This document shows positions 33,138 through 45,012 of a stretch of DNA of 64,000 bases, piece by piece. Numbering within the stretch: position 1 is the stretch's first letter; every line of letters starts with the position of its first letter. The position numbers and the translations under genes were made by a program. The notes beneath the pieces are model-generated. The model saw only the letters and a program-made list of their open reading frames with translations. It did no database searches and was not told the origin of the DNA. The DNA comes from Gammaproteobacteria bacterium UBA2679 (GTDB lineage: Bacteria > Pseudomonadota > Gammaproteobacteria > Pseudomonadales > Oleiphilaceae). Location of the stretch: contig DEMD01000003.1 in the NCBI GenBank assembly GCA_002354735.1, positions 186,001 to 250,000 on the forward strand. The letters run 5' to 3'.

Positions 33138-34069
33138 TGTCACTGAAAGCACTGCAGACGGCGCTGGGCAACCTGCGCCAGACACAGCTGAATATCGAAA
33201 CGGTCATTCTCGGCAAGTCCGAGCAGATCACGATGGCGCTGTGTTGTCTGCTCTGCAAGGGACATCTGTTGATCGAGGACATTCCGGGCATGGGGAAGAC
33301 CACGCTCTCGCATGCACTCGCAAACGCACTGGGTCTGTCGTACAACCGCATCCAGTTTACCAGCGACCTGCTGCCGGCCGACCTGCTCGGCCTGAATCTG
33401 TTCGACAAGAATAGTAACGAGTTCGTTTTTCACCCCGGCCCGCTATTCGCACAGCTGGTGCTGGCCGATGAAATCAATCGCGCAACGCCGAAAGCGCAGA
33501 GTGCGCTGCTTGAGGCCATGGAAGAACGCCAGATCAGCATCGAAGGCACGACGCATCCTCTGCCAAAGCCATTCTTTGTGATCGCGACGCAGAATCCCAG
33601 CGACCAGAGTGGCACCTATCTGCTCCCGGAATCACAAATGGATCGCTTCTTCATGCGCATCCATCTCGGCTTCCCGCCACCAAAGGCCGAGCGTGAACTG
33701 CTGCAGGGCGTCGATCGCCGAGCCATGGTCCAGGCAATGGAAAGCATGCTCTCGCCAGACACGCTCACTGTGCTCCAGGATGCCGTGGAGCGTATTCATA
33801 CCAGCGACGCACTGCTCGACTATGTTCAGCGCATCATCGCCTTCACACGCTCTGGCAGCAAAATGGGTAACGGCCTTTCGCCGCGAGGCGCAATTGCCCT
33901 CGTCCGCGCGGCCAAGGCATGGGCGCTCATGCACGAACGGGATTTCGCACTGCCGGATGACGTGCAGGCCGTGCTACCCGCTGTTATCGAACATCGTCTT
34001 GGCAGCAGCAGCCGTGCCAGCCATCACCCGCTATCGGAGCAGATCCTACAGCAGGTGCCTGCGCTATGA
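33137..34069 (+). CDS. MoxR-family AAA+ ATPase
   Basis: Chaperone-like ATPase of 310 residues: Walker A in EDIPGMGKTTL, Walker B in LVLADEINRA, sensor 1 in VIATQNPSDQSGTYLLPESQMDRFF, sensor 2 in GLSPRGAIALVRAAKA. MoxR genes are normally followed by a DUF58 gene and often a transglutaminase gene; here only a 16-codon stub follows. ATG 33137 overlaps the agmatine deiminase stop (TGATG). Confidence 0.9.
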   Translation: MSLKALQTALGNLRQTQLNIETVILGKSEQITMALCCLLCKGHLLIEDIPGMGKTTLSHALANALGLSYNRIQFTSDLLPADLLGLNLFDKNSNEFVFHPGPLFAQLVLADEINRATPKAQSALLEAMEERQISIEGTTHPLPKPFFVIATQNPSDQSGTYLLPESQMDRFFMRIHLGFPPPKAERELLQGVDRRAMVQAMESMLSPDTLTVLQDAVERIHTSDALLDYVQRIIAFTRSGSKMGNGLSPRGAIALVRAAKAWALMHERDFALPDDVQAVLPAVIEHRLGSSSRASHHPLSEQILQQVPAL

Positions 34070-34116
34070 CGCTAACGGCCGCAATTCGTGCCCGCCAGCG
34101 CTACCGACAGGCATAA
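34066..34116 (+). pseudogene. Possible stub of a lost DUF58 gene
   Basis: A 16-codon frame starts in an ATGA overlap with moxR, exactly where DUF58 genes usually start, and reads MTLTAAIRARQRYRQA before a stop. The Arg-rich opening resembles DUF58 N-termini. The remaining 160 bp to trxB show no DUF58-like reading. I infer a deletion, but a chance short frame is possible. Confidence 0.4.
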
Positions 34117-34219
34117 CTTTGCTATGTCTGCGATTGCCAGAACTCATCATATCGCGCCTTGTTCTGTGCTAATGTGCCCCCATTGATTTTATGCCTGACC
34201 ACCAACATCAAAGCCCTGA

Positions 34220-35248
<1,029 letters not shown>

Positions 35249-35282
35249 ATGGGCCATGTCCAGACGCTGAGCCGGTTCTGAC

Positions 35283-36050
35283 ATGCCAGCCTACCTGCCC
35301 TGGCTCGATGAACGCTCAGTAGAGCGCTCATCGAGCGGCGAACTCAGCTATCACTTCCCTCCAGTAGAGACGGCACTCGAAGAACCTGATGGTCTGCTCT
35401 GTGCAGGCGGGGATCTCTCTATGGGACGCTTGTTGAGCGCCTATGGAAAAGGCATCTTTCCCTGGTTTTCTTCGGACCAGCCCATACTATGGTGGTCGCC
35501 GGATCCTCGCTGCCTCTTCCTGCCAGGCGATCTTCATGTCAGCCGCAGTCTCCGCCGCCGAATCAAACGACAGATGTCGTCCCCAAACTATCGCTTCACT
35601 TTCGATACTGATTTCTCCGCCACCATGGCCGCCTGTGCGGATCGTGAGGAAACGTGGATAACGCCCGACATGACACGGGCTTATCACCGCTTGCACAAAG
35701 CCGGACACGCGCATTCGGCAGAGCTTTGGCACCTGACGGACAACGGCCGCTGGCAACTTGTCGGCGGACTCTATGGCCTCGCTCTCGGCCGCTGTTTTTT
35801 CGGCGAGTCCATGTTCTCGCGGCAGACTGATGCCTCGAAAATTGTTATCGCGCTACTGTTCAGGCACCTCACCCACTGGGGTTATCGCCTGCTCGACTGC
35901 CAGGTCGTCAGTGATCATCTGCTCTCCCTTGGGGCCACAGTGATGCCCCGCGTCAAATTTTCAGCCTTGCTCGAGATGCATGTGGCCGCAGGAAGTAGCC
36001 CGCAACATCAATGGAAAATGATTCCGGAATTATTACAAAACGTTTCATGA
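35283..36050 (+). CDS. aat: Leucyl/phenylalanyl-tRNA-protein transferase
   Basis: Adds Leu or Phe to proteins that start with Arg or Lys, marking them for ClpAP. Motifs seen: GLLCAGGDLSMGRLLSAYGKGIFPWF, WWSPDPRCLF, YHRLHKAGHAHSAELW, GGLYGLALGRCFFGESMFS. 255 residues. Works in the same pathway as clpA and clpS 1.3-5 kb downstream. Confidence 0.95.
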   Translation: MPAYLPWLDERSVERSSSGELSYHFPPVETALEEPDGLLCAGGDLSMGRLLSAYGKGIFPWFSSDQPILWWSPDPRCLFLPGDLHVSRSLRRRIKRQMSSPNYRFTFDTDFSATMAACADREETWITPDMTRAYHRLHKAGHAHSAELWHLTDNGRWQLVGGLYGLALGRCFFGESMFSRQTDASKIVIALLFRHLTHWGYRLLDCQVVSDHLLSLGATVMPRVKFSALLEMHVAAGSSPQHQWKMIPELLQNVS

Positions 36051-36127
36051 AGCCTAAAGCGGCACACATTCGCTTTCATCCAAGGTTTTTTGCAGTATGC
36101 TTAGTCCATCTGGATTATTGTTGAGCT

Positions 36128-36847
36128 GTGATAAATAACGTGACCAAGCTTCACTCACTAATCTACTTCGCTACGCCCGAGCACGAGTGCAGTTATCTCG
36201 ACGGACGTCTCGCTACCACGGTATTTGTCGATCCATCGGCAGAAATCGATTTCGAGACCTATTCCAGACTGTCGCTTAATGGCTTCCGTCGTAGTGGCAA
36301 TCATTACTACAAGCCCAAATGCGAGGCTTGCAGTGCTTGCATTCCTGTCCGCATTCCAGTGGCCCACTTTCGGCTCAGCAAGAGCCAGAAGCGAATTGTG
36401 TCGCGCAACAAGGACCTGACGATCAACATTCGTAAGCCCGAATATGATCCACGGCATTTTGCGCTTTACGAACGGTATATCAACACGAAGCATGCCGACG
36501 GGGACATGTATCCACCCAGCCTGAGCCAGTTTGAAAACTTCCTGCTGGAGGCTCGACCAGAAACCGAGTTCGTGGAGTTTATCGACGATGGCAATCTGCT
36601 GGCGGTGGCTGTAATCGATCATACTGCTGATGGGCTTTCAGCCATCTACACGTTCTACGACAACCTCCAGGCCAGACGAAGCCTCGGTGTCTTTGCTGTG
36701 CTCTGGCAAATTGCCTATGCCCATGAGCGCGGTGTGCCGTATCTCTACCTGGGTTACTGGATACGCGGTTGTCAGAAAATGTCGTATAAAACCAACTATC
36801 GACCGCTCGAAATGCTGGTGCACGGCCGCTGGCTCGCTATAGGCTGA
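36128..36847 (+). CDS. bpt: Aspartate/glutamate leucyltransferase (Bpt/Ate family)
   Basis: Bacterial arginyltransferase homologue that attaches Leu to N-terminal Asp or Glu. Motifs: CSYLDGRLATTVFVDPS, FRRSGNHYYKPKCEACSACIPVRIPV (the Cys-rich block of the ATE N-terminal domain), LGYWIRGCQKMSYKTNYRPLE. Two GTG codons, 36128 and 36140, are possible starts; neither has a strong Shine-Dalgarno site, and the second gives the more usual opening. Confidence 0.93.
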   Translation: MINNVTKLHSLIYFATPEHECSYLDGRLATTVFVDPSAEIDFETYSRLSLNGFRRSGNHYYKPKCEACSACIPVRIPVAHFRLSKSQKRIVSRNKDLTINIRKPEYDPRHFALYERYINTKHADGDMYPPSLSQFENFLLEARPETEFVEFIDDGNLLAVAVIDHTADGLSAIYTFYDNLQARRSLGVFAVLWQIAYAHERGVPYLYLGYWIRGCQKMSYKTNYRPLEMLVHGRWLAIG

Positions 36848-37020
36848 ACTCGGCTTTTTTGCGTTTTGCCCGAAACTCGTGCAAAATCCGTCCTCATTTT
36901 TCTGCACATACCAATATTCTTAATTTTCACCGGGTGCGCCGTTTTGCTGCAACTCGGTCAGGCCGTTTGCCGCGCCGAGGCGTAGTAACGACCAACAGTC
37001 CAACAGAGGGTTGATGCCGG

Positions 37021-37242
37021 ATGGCAAAAGAAGACAACAGTATTGAAATGGAAGGGACTATCGTCGATACCCTGCCAAACACCATGTTCCGGGTTGAGCT
37101 CGAGAACGGTCACATCATGACTGCACACATTTCTGGCAAGATGCGCAAGAACTATATCCGCATACTGACTGGAGACAAGGTCAAGGTCGAAATGTCACCT
37201 TACGACCTGAGCAAGGGCCGCATCGTCTACCGCGCCAAGTAA
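37021..37242 (+). CDS. infA: Translation initiation factor IF-1
   Basis: OB-fold protein of 73 residues with the standard opening [20 protein letters not shown] and the end [18 protein letters not shown]. It binds the ribosomal A site during initiation. AGAGGG lies about 12 bases before the ATG. Followed by a hairpin that can end transcription in both directions, with clpA coming from the other side. Confidence 0.98.
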   Translation: MAKEDNSIEMEGTIVDTLPNTMFRVELENGHIMTAHISGKMRKNYIRILTGDKVKVEMSPYDLSKGRIVYRAK

Positions 37243-37275
37243 GCCGACGCCTCTCTTCCCAGACAGATAAGCCAT

Positions 37276-37305
37276 AAAAAAGGCCGTACAGCGAACTGTA
37301 CAGCC
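37276..37305 (-). terminator. Rho-independent terminator between infA and clpA
   Basis: A ten-base-pair stem with one mismatch (37282-37291 with 37296-37305) and a four-base loop. Read on the minus strand it is followed directly by six T, the classic form for the clpA side (loop TTCG). For infA on the plus strand the trailing T-run is weak. Confidence 0.8.
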
Positions 37306-37367
37306 TCGTTTGTGCGGCGAACCGCCTCACCGAATCAGATCCGGCAAGGCGTTCGCTGCAATCAGAC

Positions 37368-39647
37368 CTACTCGGCTGACGCGTCTTCGAGAGACTTTGT
37401 CGGCTCGAACTGGAAGGTCAGCTTGTCGTCCTTTACCGAGACATAGGCTGTACCACCGTGGTCGGCCAGTTCGCCGAACAGAATCTCCTCAGCCAGCGTC
37501 TTCTTGATGTGCTCCTGAATCAGGCGGCCCATCGGTCGAGCACCCATCTTCTTGTCGTAGCCGTGCACTGCCAGCCACGCTTTGGCTTCAGTATCCAGAT
37601 CAAGCAGAACACGCTTCTCGTCCAACTGTGCCTGTAGCTCCGTGAGGAACTTGTCGACCACGTGGGTGATCGAGGTTGGCGCCAGCGGATCGAACTGAAT
37701 GATGCCATCCAGACGGTTCCTGAACTCGGGCGTGAAGCTCTTGGTGATGATCTCCATACCGTCTGTTGCATGATCCTGGCTGCTGAAACCAATCGAGCGT
37801 CGGCTCATCTCTTCGGCACCGGCATTCGTGGTCATGACCAGAATGACATGGCGGAAATCGGCCTTGCGTCCATTGTTATCGGTCAGCGTACCGTGATCCA
37901 TGACCTGCAGCAGCAGGTTGAAGACCTCAGGATGCGCCTTCTCGATCTCGTCGAGCAGGAGCACGCAGTGCGGATGCTTGGTGACGGCTTCGGTCAGCAG
38001 ACCGCCCTGATCGAACCCAACGTAGCCCGGAGGCGCACCAATCAGTCGTGACACGGTATGACGCTCCATGTACTCCGACATGTCGAAGCGCACCAGTTCC
38101 ACACCCATGATCTTCGCCAGCTGACGAGTGACCTCTGTCTTACCCACTCCAGTCGGTCCTGCGAACAGGAAGGAGCCTTCAGGCTTGCCCTCAGTCGTCA
38201 GACCGGCACGTGAGAGCTTGATCGCCGTACACAGCGCACCGATAGCGGGATCCTGACCAAACACCACCATCTTCAGGTCACGCTCGAGTCGCTTGAGCTT
38301 GTCCTTGTCGGTCGAGGACACCGTCTTCGACGGAATTCTGGCAATTGAAGCGACAATACTTTCGATCAACTCGAGATCGATGACTGACTTGCGCTCGCTT
38401 GCCGGCTTCAGCCGCTGACTGGCACCAGCCTCATCGATAACGTCAATGGCCTTGTCAGGCATGTGACGATCGTTGATATACCGATCTGCCAGCTCTGCAG
38501 CACCCTTCAGCGCTTCGTCGGTATACTTGATACCGTGATGCTGCTCGAAGTACTTGCGCAGACCCCGGAGGATCTCGACAGTGTCTTCTACTGAAGGTTC
38601 GCTGACATCGACCTTCTGGAAGCGACGCGCCAGCGCACTGTCCTTCTCGAAGATGCCGCGGAATTCAGTAAACGTCGTGGAACCGATACAGCGCATCTCA
38701 CCACTGCTCAGCAATGGCTTGAGGAGGTTCGACGCATCCATGACACCGCCTGACGCTGAACCCGCACCGATAATGGTATGGATCTCGTCAATAAAGAGAA
38801 TGGACTTGTCCTGCTTCTTCAGTTCTTTCAACAAGGCCTTGAAACGCTTCTCAAAGTCACCGCGATATTTCGTGCCGGCCAAGAGTGCGCCCATATCAAG
38901 GCTGTATACGACAGCTTCCTTGATGATTTCAGGCACCTGACCATCGACAATACGCTTCGCCAGACCCTCAGCTATGGCCGTCTTGCCAACACCGGCCTCG
39001 CCAACCAAAAGCGGGTTGTTCTTGCGGCGACGTGACAACACCTGCATCACCCTGAGCAGCTCGCTGTCGCGACCGATCAGTGGGTCGATCCGACCCTGTT
39101 TGGCCAGCTCATTGAGGTTTGTAGCATACGCATCAAGTGGTGAAGCACCGCCCTGCTCGTCCGAACCTTCCTCGACTGACTCGCCATCTTCATCACGTGC
39201 GCCTTCGCCACCGATCTTGCTGATGCCGTGGGAGATGAAGTTGACGACATCGATGCGAGCGACGTTCTGCTTCTTCAGTACATAAACTGCCTGGCTTTCC
39301 TGCTCACTGAAGATGGCAACGAGTACGTTGGCACCGGTGACTTCTTTCTTGCCAGAGGACTGCACATGGAATACTGCGCGCTGCAGCACCCGCTGGAAGC
39401 CCAGAGTTGGTTGAGTTTCGCGCTCCTGATCATCAGTCGCGATAAGTGGCGTGGTGGAATTCACGAACTCGGAGAGCTCGCCACGCAGCTGCTCGATATC
39501 CGCTCCGCAGGCGTGAAGCACTTTCACAGCGGACTCGTTATCCAGAAGTGCGAGCAGCAAATGCTCTACGGTCATGAACTCATGACGTCTTTCACGTGCA
39601 TTCTTGAATGCCGCGTTCAGCGTAAGTTCGAGGTCCTTACTTAACAT
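37368..39647 (-). CDS. clpA: ATP-dependent Clp protease ATP-binding subunit ClpA
   Basis: Unfoldase of the ClpAP protease, 759 residues: Clp-N domain ([35 protein letters not shown]), first AAA+ with [13 protein letters not shown] and [13 protein letters not shown], second AAA+ with [13 protein letters not shown] and [16 protein letters not shown], and the D2 small domain. Downstream of clpS on the minus strand, 54 bp away, so likely co-transcribed. Ends before a clear terminator. Confidence 0.97.
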   Translation of the reverse strand: MLSKDLELTLNAAFKNARERRHEFMTVEHLLLALLDNESAVKVLHACGADIEQLRGELSEFVNSTTPLIATDDQERETQPTLGFQRVLQRAVFHVQSSGKKEVTGANVLVAIFSEQESQAVYVLKKQNVARIDVVNFISHGISKIGGEGARDEDGESVEEGSDEQGGASPLDAYATNLNELAKQGRIDPLIGRDSELLRVMQVLSRRRKNNPLLVGEAGVGKTAIAEGLAKRIVDGQVPEIIKEAVVYSLDMGALLAGTKYRGDFEKRFKALLKELKKQDKSILFIDEIHTIIGAGSASGGVMDASNLLKPLLSSGEMRCIGSTTFTEFRGIFEKDSALARRFQKVDVSEPSVEDTVEILRGLRKYFEQHHGIKYTDEALKGAAELADRYINDRHMPDKAIDVIDEAGASQRLKPASERKSVIDLELIESIVASIARIPSKTVSSTDKDKLKRLERDLKMVVFGQDPAIGALCTAIKLSRAGLTTEGKPEGSFLFAGPTGVGKTEVTRQLAKIMGVELVRFDMSEYMERHTVSRLIGAPPGYVGFDQGGLLTEAVTKHPHCVLLLDEIEKAHPEVFNLLLQVMDHGTLTDNNGRKADFRHVILVMTTNAGAEEMSRRSIGFSSQDHATDGMEIITKSFTPEFRNRLDGIIQFDPLAPTSITHVVDKFLTELQAQLDEKRVLLDLDTEAKAWLAVHGYDKKMGARPMGRLIQEHIKKTLAEEILFGELADHGGTAYVSVKDDKLTFQFEPTKSLEDASAE

Positions 39648-39701
39648 ATTTCACCTCTTCGATCTTGCGATCTTCTATAAGCGATGATTGGAAAACCATC
39701 T

Positions 39702-40058
39702 TTAAACGGCCCGTTCAATCTCGCATACCAGCGGATGTTCACACTCGGCTGCGTATTGATTAACCTGTGCAGCTTTGGTCTCTGCAACATCCTTGCTATA
39801 GACACCACATATTGCCCGGCCCTGCGTATGCACGGTGAGCATGATCTCGGTGGCCTTCGCTTCGTTGTGCCCAAAAAACGTCATTAGCACCTCCACCACG
39901 AATTCCATCGGCGTATAGTCGTCATTAAGCATGACGACACAATATTCGGCTGGACGTTGCAGCGCTGGTTTGGCTGGCGCTATTGCCAGACCTCCTGCCC
40001 CACGTCTGTCCTCGTCTTCGCGTGAACCCTCGTCACCAGTCATGGAGACTCGGCACAT
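39702..40058 (-). CDS. clpS: ClpA adaptor ClpS
   Basis: Adaptor that delivers N-degron substrates to ClpAP. The core [45 protein letters not shown] and [10 protein letters not shown] is fully conserved, including the Asn-Asp-Asp and His of the substrate pocket. The start is uncertain: ATG 40058 gives 118 residues, like Pseudomonas ClpS, ATG 40043 gives 113; neither has a strong Shine-Dalgarno site. Divergent from the cold-shock gene. Confidence 0.93.
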   Translation of the reverse strand: MCRVSMTGDEGSREDEDRRGAGGLAIAPAKPALQRPAEYCVVMLNDDYTPMEFVVEVLMTFFGHNEAKATEIMLTVHTQGRAICGVYSKDVAETKAAQVNQYAAECEHPLVCEIERAV

Positions 40059-40511
40059 CGCGCTGTCTGAATTTAATTCTAGTCGAGTATCTATGACTTT
40101 ACCCATGCCTGTCAGATTAAGAATCTTAGAATTTGGTAACGAAAGGTGGCCACATTGTGACCGCGTTAGGAAGACTCCCGATCCGCTCCCGTCACGCCCT
40201 TCGTACATGATATGTGGACTTAAGCGAATATTTTAAATGGCTTGTTGCATTCAGTTACAATCCTGACTCGCTGGTAGTATCATTGTTCCAGCTGATTCGC
40301 TTCAGTTAGCAGTAGGATTGTATAGTTTTGTAAGTGGGGACTCAGGTTCTGCTTTTCAACTGTATACAATACGTCCGGCCTTATGTAGCCAGATCGACTG
40401 CACGGGGTCAACAACAAGAAATTTTCGGTATTACAGCGCTGCCCGACGTCAGCCTGTACGCTTCCAGACAGGATTAGCGGTTACCGATGCAGAAGGACAT
40501 GGGAGTCGAAC
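40059..40511. other. Long gene-free leader between clpS and the cold-shock gene
   Basis: About 450 bp without a supportable gene. It must carry divergent promoters for clpS and the cold-shock gene. The 240 bp next to the cold-shock gene are AT-richer than the surroundings, as expected for a long untranslated leader, but I see no recognisable cold-box or stable hairpin. Confidence 0.45.
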
Positions 40512-40961
40512 ATGCCTCAGGGTAAAGTGAAATGGTTCAACAATGCCAAAGGATATGGCTTTATTATTGCTGATGAAGACAATAGCGATCTTGCCAACGA
40601 AGATCTCTTCGCACATTTTTCAGCGATTAAGATGGAAGGTTATCGGACCTTGAAGGCTGGTCAGCGGGTGCTTTTCCAGGCGCAGCCGAGCGGCAAGGGT
40701 TTTCACGCAGTTGATATCGTCCCAATAGACGAATCAGGCAACCCTATCGTTCATTCGGACCAAAGTCAGTCACGCAGTGGCGAGGTAGCCAGTACTGAAT
40801 CCTCGGCTACAGGTGACAGCGGCAAACCGCTGAAGCAGCAGTCGCCGGATGATACGACAGCAGATGGGCATGGCATCGCTTCGGAAGAGAAAAAATCTGA
40901 CCCGACAAAGGGTGAAGATCGGACCAGACAGGCCAGTAGAGCTGTTGGTGCAGATTCCTGA
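40512..40961 (+). CDS. Cold-shock-domain protein with long acidic tail (CspD position)
   Basis: The first 70 residues are a cold-shock domain with RNP-1 KGYGFI and RNP-2-like DLFAHFSAI (start MPQGKVKWFNNAKGYGFI). The remaining 80 residues are a disordered Ser/Thr/Asp/Glu/Lys-rich tail (from SDQSQSRSGEV on). Pseudomonas CspD at this position is about 90 residues, so the 149-residue form is unusual. Binds single-stranded nucleic acid by family. Start ATG 40512 fits the domain start exactly. Confidence 0.88.
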   Translation: MPQGKVKWFNNAKGYGFIIADEDNSDLANEDLFAHFSAIKMEGYRTLKAGQRVLFQAQPSGKGFHAVDIVPIDESGNPIVHSDQSQSRSGEVASTESSATGDSGKPLKQQSPDDTTADGHGIASEEKKSDPTKGEDRTRQASRAVGADS

Positions 40962-41008
40962 CCGAACACGGTCAGCTTCAATCCTTTCTCACGCAGTAGG
41001 TCGAGTCA

Positions 41009-41033
41009 GGTGGACCTGAATTTCAGGTCCACC
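41009..41033. terminator. Perfect 11-bp hairpin between convergent csp and icd
   Basis: GGTGGACCTGA pairs with TCAGGTCCACC over a three-base loop. It lies 48 bp past the cold-shock stop and 47 bp past the icd stop, in the right place for a shared terminator. There is no T-run on either side, so factor-independent action is uncertain. Confidence 0.6.
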
Positions 41034-41079
41034 CGTTCAGTCTCCATTTCAATCGACTGCCTAGTCGATTCGCGATCGA

Positions 41080-42357
41080 TCAGAGACCGACCGTAGCCTT
41101 ATTGATATGCCCTATTATCGCGTCTCCGAACTGCGACGTCTTCATCAGAGTGGCATCCGGCATCAATCGCTCGAAGTCGTAAGTCACGGTTTTCGCTTCG
41201 ATGGCAGCCGATATTCCGGTCAGCACCAGGTCTGCCGCTTCAGTCCAACCCATGTACCGCAGCATCATTTCTGCCGATAGAATCAGCGAGCCAGGATTGA
41301 CCTTGTCCTGTCCGGCGTACTTCGGAGCCGTGCCGTGGGTGGCCTCGAAAATAGAGACACTACCACCTATATTGGCACCCGGCGCTATGCCGATACCACC
41401 AACTTCCGCCGCCAGCGCATCAGAAATATAATCCCCGTTCAGGTTCAGCGTTGCGATAACACTATAATCCTCAGGCCTCATGAGGATCTGCTGCAGGAAC
41501 GCGTCCGCAATTACATCCTTGATGACAATCGTCTTACCGGTTTTTGGATTCTTCAACTGCATCCACGGCCCGCCTTCGAGCAGCTCTGCGCCGAATCGTT
41601 GGCGTGCCAGCTCGTAGCCCCAGTCCTTGAAAGCGCCTTCAGTGAACTTCATGATGTTACCCTTGTGCACCAGCGTGACAGAGGGCTTGTCGTTATCGAT
41701 GGCGTACTGGATGGCCTTCCTGACCAGGCGTTTCGTACCCTCTTCCGATACTGGCTTGATACCGATACCACAGCTCTCAGGAAAGCGGATCTTGGTCACG
41801 CCCATTTCCTCACGCAGAAACTTGATCAGCTTCTTGGCACCGTCGCTGTTGGCCTTCCATTCGATACCCGCATAAATATCTTCAGAGTTTTCCCTGAAGA
41901 TGATCATATCGGTCTTTTCAGGCGCCCGGACCGGACTCGGCACACCCTTGAACCAGCGCACGGGACGGATACAGACATACAGATCCAGCTCCTGTCTTAG
42001 CGCGACATTCAATGAACGAATACCGCCGCCTACCGGCGTAGTGAGTGGCCCTTTAATACTCACGGAATATTCGCGCAGGGCTTCGAGTGTTTCTGCAGGC
42101 ATCCATTCATCAGGCCCATAGACCTTGGTCGACTTTTCGCCGCAATACACCTCCATCCAGGCTATGGCCCGTTTGGTGCCGTAGGCTTTCTGAACCGCCG
42201 CGTCGACGACCTTGATCATGACCGGTGAAATATCTACACCGATACCGTCGCCTTCGATGAACGGGATGATGGGGTGATTCGGTACATTCAGGGAGAGATC
42301 TGCATTGACGGTAATTTTGTCACCATCGGCTGGCACCCTGATCTTTTGGTATCCCAT
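41080..42357 (-). CDS. icd: NADP-dependent isocitrate dehydrogenase
   Basis: Citric-acid-cycle enzyme, 425 residues, homodimeric type. Motifs: [45 protein letters not shown] (isocitrate-binding Arg residues), [40 protein letters not shown] and the NADP-binding [17 protein letters not shown]. The Ser of the usual kinase site corresponds to S in GIRSLN. Divergent from rluE, with a 220-bp gap that contains a GCTGGCC/GGCCAGC stem-loop at 42408-42428. Confidence 0.97.
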   Translation of the reverse strand: MGYQKIRVPADGDKITVNADLSLNVPNHPIIPFIEGDGIGVDISPVMIKVVDAAVQKAYGTKRAIAWMEVYCGEKSTKVYGPDEWMPAETLEALREYSVSIKGPLTTPVGGGIRSLNVALRQELDLYVCIRPVRWFKGVPSPVRAPEKTDMIIFRENSEDIYAGIEWKANSDGAKKLIKFLREEMGVTKIRFPESCGIGIKPVSEEGTKRLVRKAIQYAIDNDKPSVTLVHKGNIMKFTEGAFKDWGYELARQRFGAELLEGGPWMQLKNPKTGKTIVIKDVIADAFLQQILMRPEDYSVIATLNLNGDYISDALAAEVGGIGIAPGANIGGSVSIFEATHGTAPKYAGQDKVNPGSLILSAEMMLRYMGWTEAADLVLTGISAAIEAKTVTYDFERLMPDATLMKTSQFGDAIIGHINKATVGL

Positions 42358-42577
42358 TAATTAAACTCCGTTTCTTGTTTATATTGCACCGGTCATATCG
42401 ACTACCGGCTGGCCGGGAGTTGGCCAGCTGCGTGTTGGTGAGCCACGGACTGCCGTCACCTTCAGGTGAGCCATGGCTGGCAGATCAGCACACGCAAACC
42501 AGAGCCCTGCTCTGGAATTTGCGCTGGGTAGGACGCCATTTGTAGCAGTGCATTCAAGTCGATACTATAGCAGTTTT

Positions 42578-43306
42578 ATGTTACGGCTGGCGTTCAATTT
42601 GAAACCCCGAAGTGAAAATTCAGAGCGCTACAAAGGGCGCGCACCGCGTCTGCGCAACAGCACTGACGATGCACCAGTTCGGACCACCGAAGAGGTGCAA
42701 AAGGCCATCATCGTGTTCAACAAGCCCATGAACGTGCTGTGCCAGTTTAGCGGCAGCGATGACAAGCGAACGCTGGCCGATTTCATCGACGCACCCGGAT
42801 ATTATCCGGCGGGACGCCTTGACTATGACTCTGAAGGCCTCCTGCTGCTGACCAACCAGGGTTGGCTGCAGGCGCGCATTGCCGAGCCTCGGTTCAAGCT
42901 GCCAAAAACCTATCTTGTGCAGGTCGAGGGCGACATTACTGATGACGCGCTGATGCAGTTGACCAATGGTGTCGAACTGAAGGATGGCCTCACCCGCCCA
43001 GCCGTAGCACGGCGAATCGAGACGCCGGATTTATGGCCACGCGAGCCTCCCGTGCGCTTTCGAAAGATGATTCCCACGAGCTGGTTATCGCTGTGTATCA
43101 CTGAAGGTCGTAATCGCCAGGTTCGCCGTATGACAGCCGCTGTAGGCTTCCCCACCCTGCGCCTGGTTCGCTGGCAGATTGGTGAGCAGGACCTTGCCGG
43201 TCTGGCGCCGGGGGCGTGGCGGACTCGACCGGTGCCGGACGAACTCCTACCACCAGCGGCAACATCGCCCCGCCACCGCCGAGGTACACCGCGTCATGGC
43301 TCATGA
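42578..43306 (+). CDS. rluE: 23S rRNA pseudouridine synthase RluE
   Basis: RsuA-family enzyme modifying 23S rRNA. Catalytic Asp is in [18 protein letters not shown]; other motifs are [46 protein letters not shown] 42578 gives an N-terminal arm of the same length as Escherichia coli RluE; the ATG at 42473 would add 35 residues, although AGGTG precedes it. The C-terminus overlaps the NUDIX gene by 11 bp. Confidence 0.9.
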   Translation: MLRLAFNLKPRSENSERYKGRAPRLRNSTDDAPVRTTEEVQKAIIVFNKPMNVLCQFSGSDDKRTLADFIDAPGYYPAGRLDYDSEGLLLLTNQGWLQARIAEPRFKLPKTYLVQVEGDITDDALMQLTNGVELKDGLTRPAVARRIETPDLWPREPPVRFRKMIPTSWLSLCITEGRNRQVRRMTAAVGFPTLRLVRWQIGEQDLAGLAPGAWRTRPVPDELLPPAATSPRHRRGTPRHGS

Positions 43307-43853
43307 GCAGATATTGCCCTCTGACGACAGGTGGTATCCACATGCTACCGTGGCTTGCGTAGTTCCCCGATGCGCCACGGGTATTCAGCTGGATCCATTT
43401 GCCATCAAGCCCTCGAACGCCCTGGTCGACAATCTCGAGTTCCTGATGGTCGAAGAGGGTATCGAAGGCCGTAGTGTCTTCAATCAGCCGGCTGGTCATG
43501 TGGAATACGGCGAGACCATTGCGGATGCCGCCATTCGCGAAGCCCTGGAGGAAACCGGCTGGCAGGTGAAGCTGCGGGCATTTCTCGGCATTTATGTGCT
43601 GCGGATCCCCGAACCGACGGGTCATGACCGGGTCTATCATCGCTATAGCTTCCTGGCGGAGCCAGTTGCTCAGATTACAAACGATCTCGACGATGCTATC
43701 ATCCGCGCCCTCTGGATGGACAGCGCCGCACTGGCAGCCACTTCAGACCGCCACCGCAGTCCCCTGATCATGGCATGTATCAGCGATTATCTGTCGGGGC
43801 GACGATACCCGCTCGATCTCATTCAGGAATTTTCAACCGGAGACAGGCCTTGA
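43296..43853 (+). CDS. NUDIX hydrolase, NudJ-like
   Basis: The NUDIX box is complete: [23 protein letters not shown]. The fold opens with [11 protein letters not shown] and continues with [26 protein letters not shown]. NudJ-type enzymes hydrolyse nucleoside di/triphosphates and thiamine pyrimidine pyrophosphate; the substrate here is unproven. It lies between rluE and mnmA, overlapping both (11 and 4 bp), the order known from many gammaproteobacteria. Confidence 0.9.
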   Translation: MAHEQILPSDDRWYPHATVACVVPRCATGIQLDPFAIKPSNALVDNLEFLMVEEGIEGRSVFNQPAGHVEYGETIADAAIREALEETGWQVKLRAFLGIYVLRIPEPTGHDRVYHRYSFLAEPVAQITNDLDDAIIRALWMDSAALAATSDRHRSPLIMACISDYLSGRRYPLDLIQEFSTGDRP

Positions 43854-44983
43854 CGGCAGCTGGACACGCACCGCAAGCATCGCAGCAACCGACAGTCGCG
43901 ACAGCCAGATCGCCCCAACGCACCCGGGTCATCGTCGGGATGTCTGGCGGCGTAGATTCTTCATTGGCCGCCGCGCTATTGGTTCAGGCTGGCTATCAGG
44001 TTGAAGGCCTGTTCATGAAGAACTGGGACGAGGATGACGGCACTGACGCCTGCACAGCCATGGCCGACCTTGAAGATGCGACAGCCGTTGCCAACACCCT
44101 CGGCATCAAGCTTCATACCGCGAGCTTCGCTGCTGAATACTGGGATCGCGTATTCGAGCATTTTCTGCAGGAGTATGCCCAGGCTCGTACGCCCAACCCG
44201 GATATCCTCTGTAACCGCGAGATCAAGTTCAAGGCCTTTCTGGAATATGCGCAGACGCTCGGCGCAGACTACATAGCCACCGGTCATTATGCACAGACGG
44301 CGGTTCTGGGCGACCAGACCTGGCTTATGAAGGGTGCCGATCCGGCCAAGGATCAGAGCTATTTCCTGCATGCTGTGCCGCAGGCAGCACTCGCGAAGAC
44401 CCTGTTTCCGCTTGGAGGCATGATCAAGACCGAGGTGAGACGACTGGCAGCCGATCTTGGCCTGATCACCCATGACAAGAAAGACAGCACGGGTATCTGC
44501 TTCATAGGCGAACGCAAGTTCAGTGACTTTCTCAAGACCTACCTGCCAGCCCAGCCAGGCGATATCGTCACCGAACACGGTGATATCATCGGCCGCCATC
44601 AAGGGCTGATGTATCACACGATCGGACAGCGCCAGGGCCTGCATATCGGCGGCCTGAGCGATTACGGCGAAGCGCCATGGTACGTGGCCAGGAAGAACCT
44701 CGACGACAACACCCTCACCGTGGTCCAGGGCAGCGGCCATCCGCTGCTGTTTCGTTCGGGGCTCACTGCCGGCCACCTGGACTGGGTGGCGGGAAGTCCA
44801 CCGCCGAGAGCGAACCTGATGGCTAAGATCCGCTATCGACAGCCCGACGTCGCCTGTACGGTTTCACTGCATGAAAACCAGGCCGAAGTCCGCTTCGACC
44901 TACCCCAGCGGGCCGTCACGCCAGGTCAATCCATCGTGTTTTATGACGGACTCCGCTGCCTCGGCGGTGGTATCATCCTCTGA
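43850..44983 (+). CDS. mnmA: tRNA 2-thiouridine(34) synthase MnmA
   Basis: Thiolates the wobble uridine of tRNA for Lys, Glu and Gln. PP-loop [10 protein letters not shown], catalytic Cys in [12 protein letters not shown] and second Cys in [12 protein letters not shown] are all present. TTG 43850 has GGAGA seven bases upstream and overlaps the NUDIX stop. A 25-residue polar N-terminal extension precedes the usual start. Sulfur supply normally involves TusA, whose gene is at 62.3 kb. Confidence 0.94.
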   Translation: MTAAGHAPQASQQPTVATARSPQRTRVIVGMSGGVDSSLAAALLVQAGYQVEGLFMKNWDEDDGTDACTAMADLEDATAVANTLGIKLHTASFAAEYWDRVFEHFLQEYAQARTPNPDILCNREIKFKAFLEYAQTLGADYIATGHYAQTAVLGDQTWLMKGADPAKDQSYFLHAVPQAALAKTLFPLGGMIKTEVRRLAADLGLITHDKKDSTGICFIGERKFSDFLKTYLPAQPGDIVTEHGDIIGRHQGLMYHTIGQRQGLHIGGLSDYGEAPWYVARKNLDDNTLTVVQGSGHPLLFRSGLTAGHLDWVAGSPPPRANLMAKIRYRQPDVACTVSLHENQAEVRFDLPQRAVTPGQSIVFYDGLRCLGGGIIL

Positions 44984-45012
44984 TCATTTCTGATAGTTGG
45001 TTCTTTTTTCTT

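Noticed and set aside
36843-36870. T-rich stretch after bpt as a rho-independent terminator
   Set aside because: CGGCTTTTTT is preceded by no good GC stem; the nearest pairing has a 27-base loop.
40318-40530. 70-codon frame overlapping the cold-shock gene start
   Set aside because: No ribosome site, no coding character, and it overlaps the true start in another frame.
41335-42000. 221-codon frame antisense to icd
   Set aside because: icd is fully conserved on the minus strand; the other frame is a shadow.
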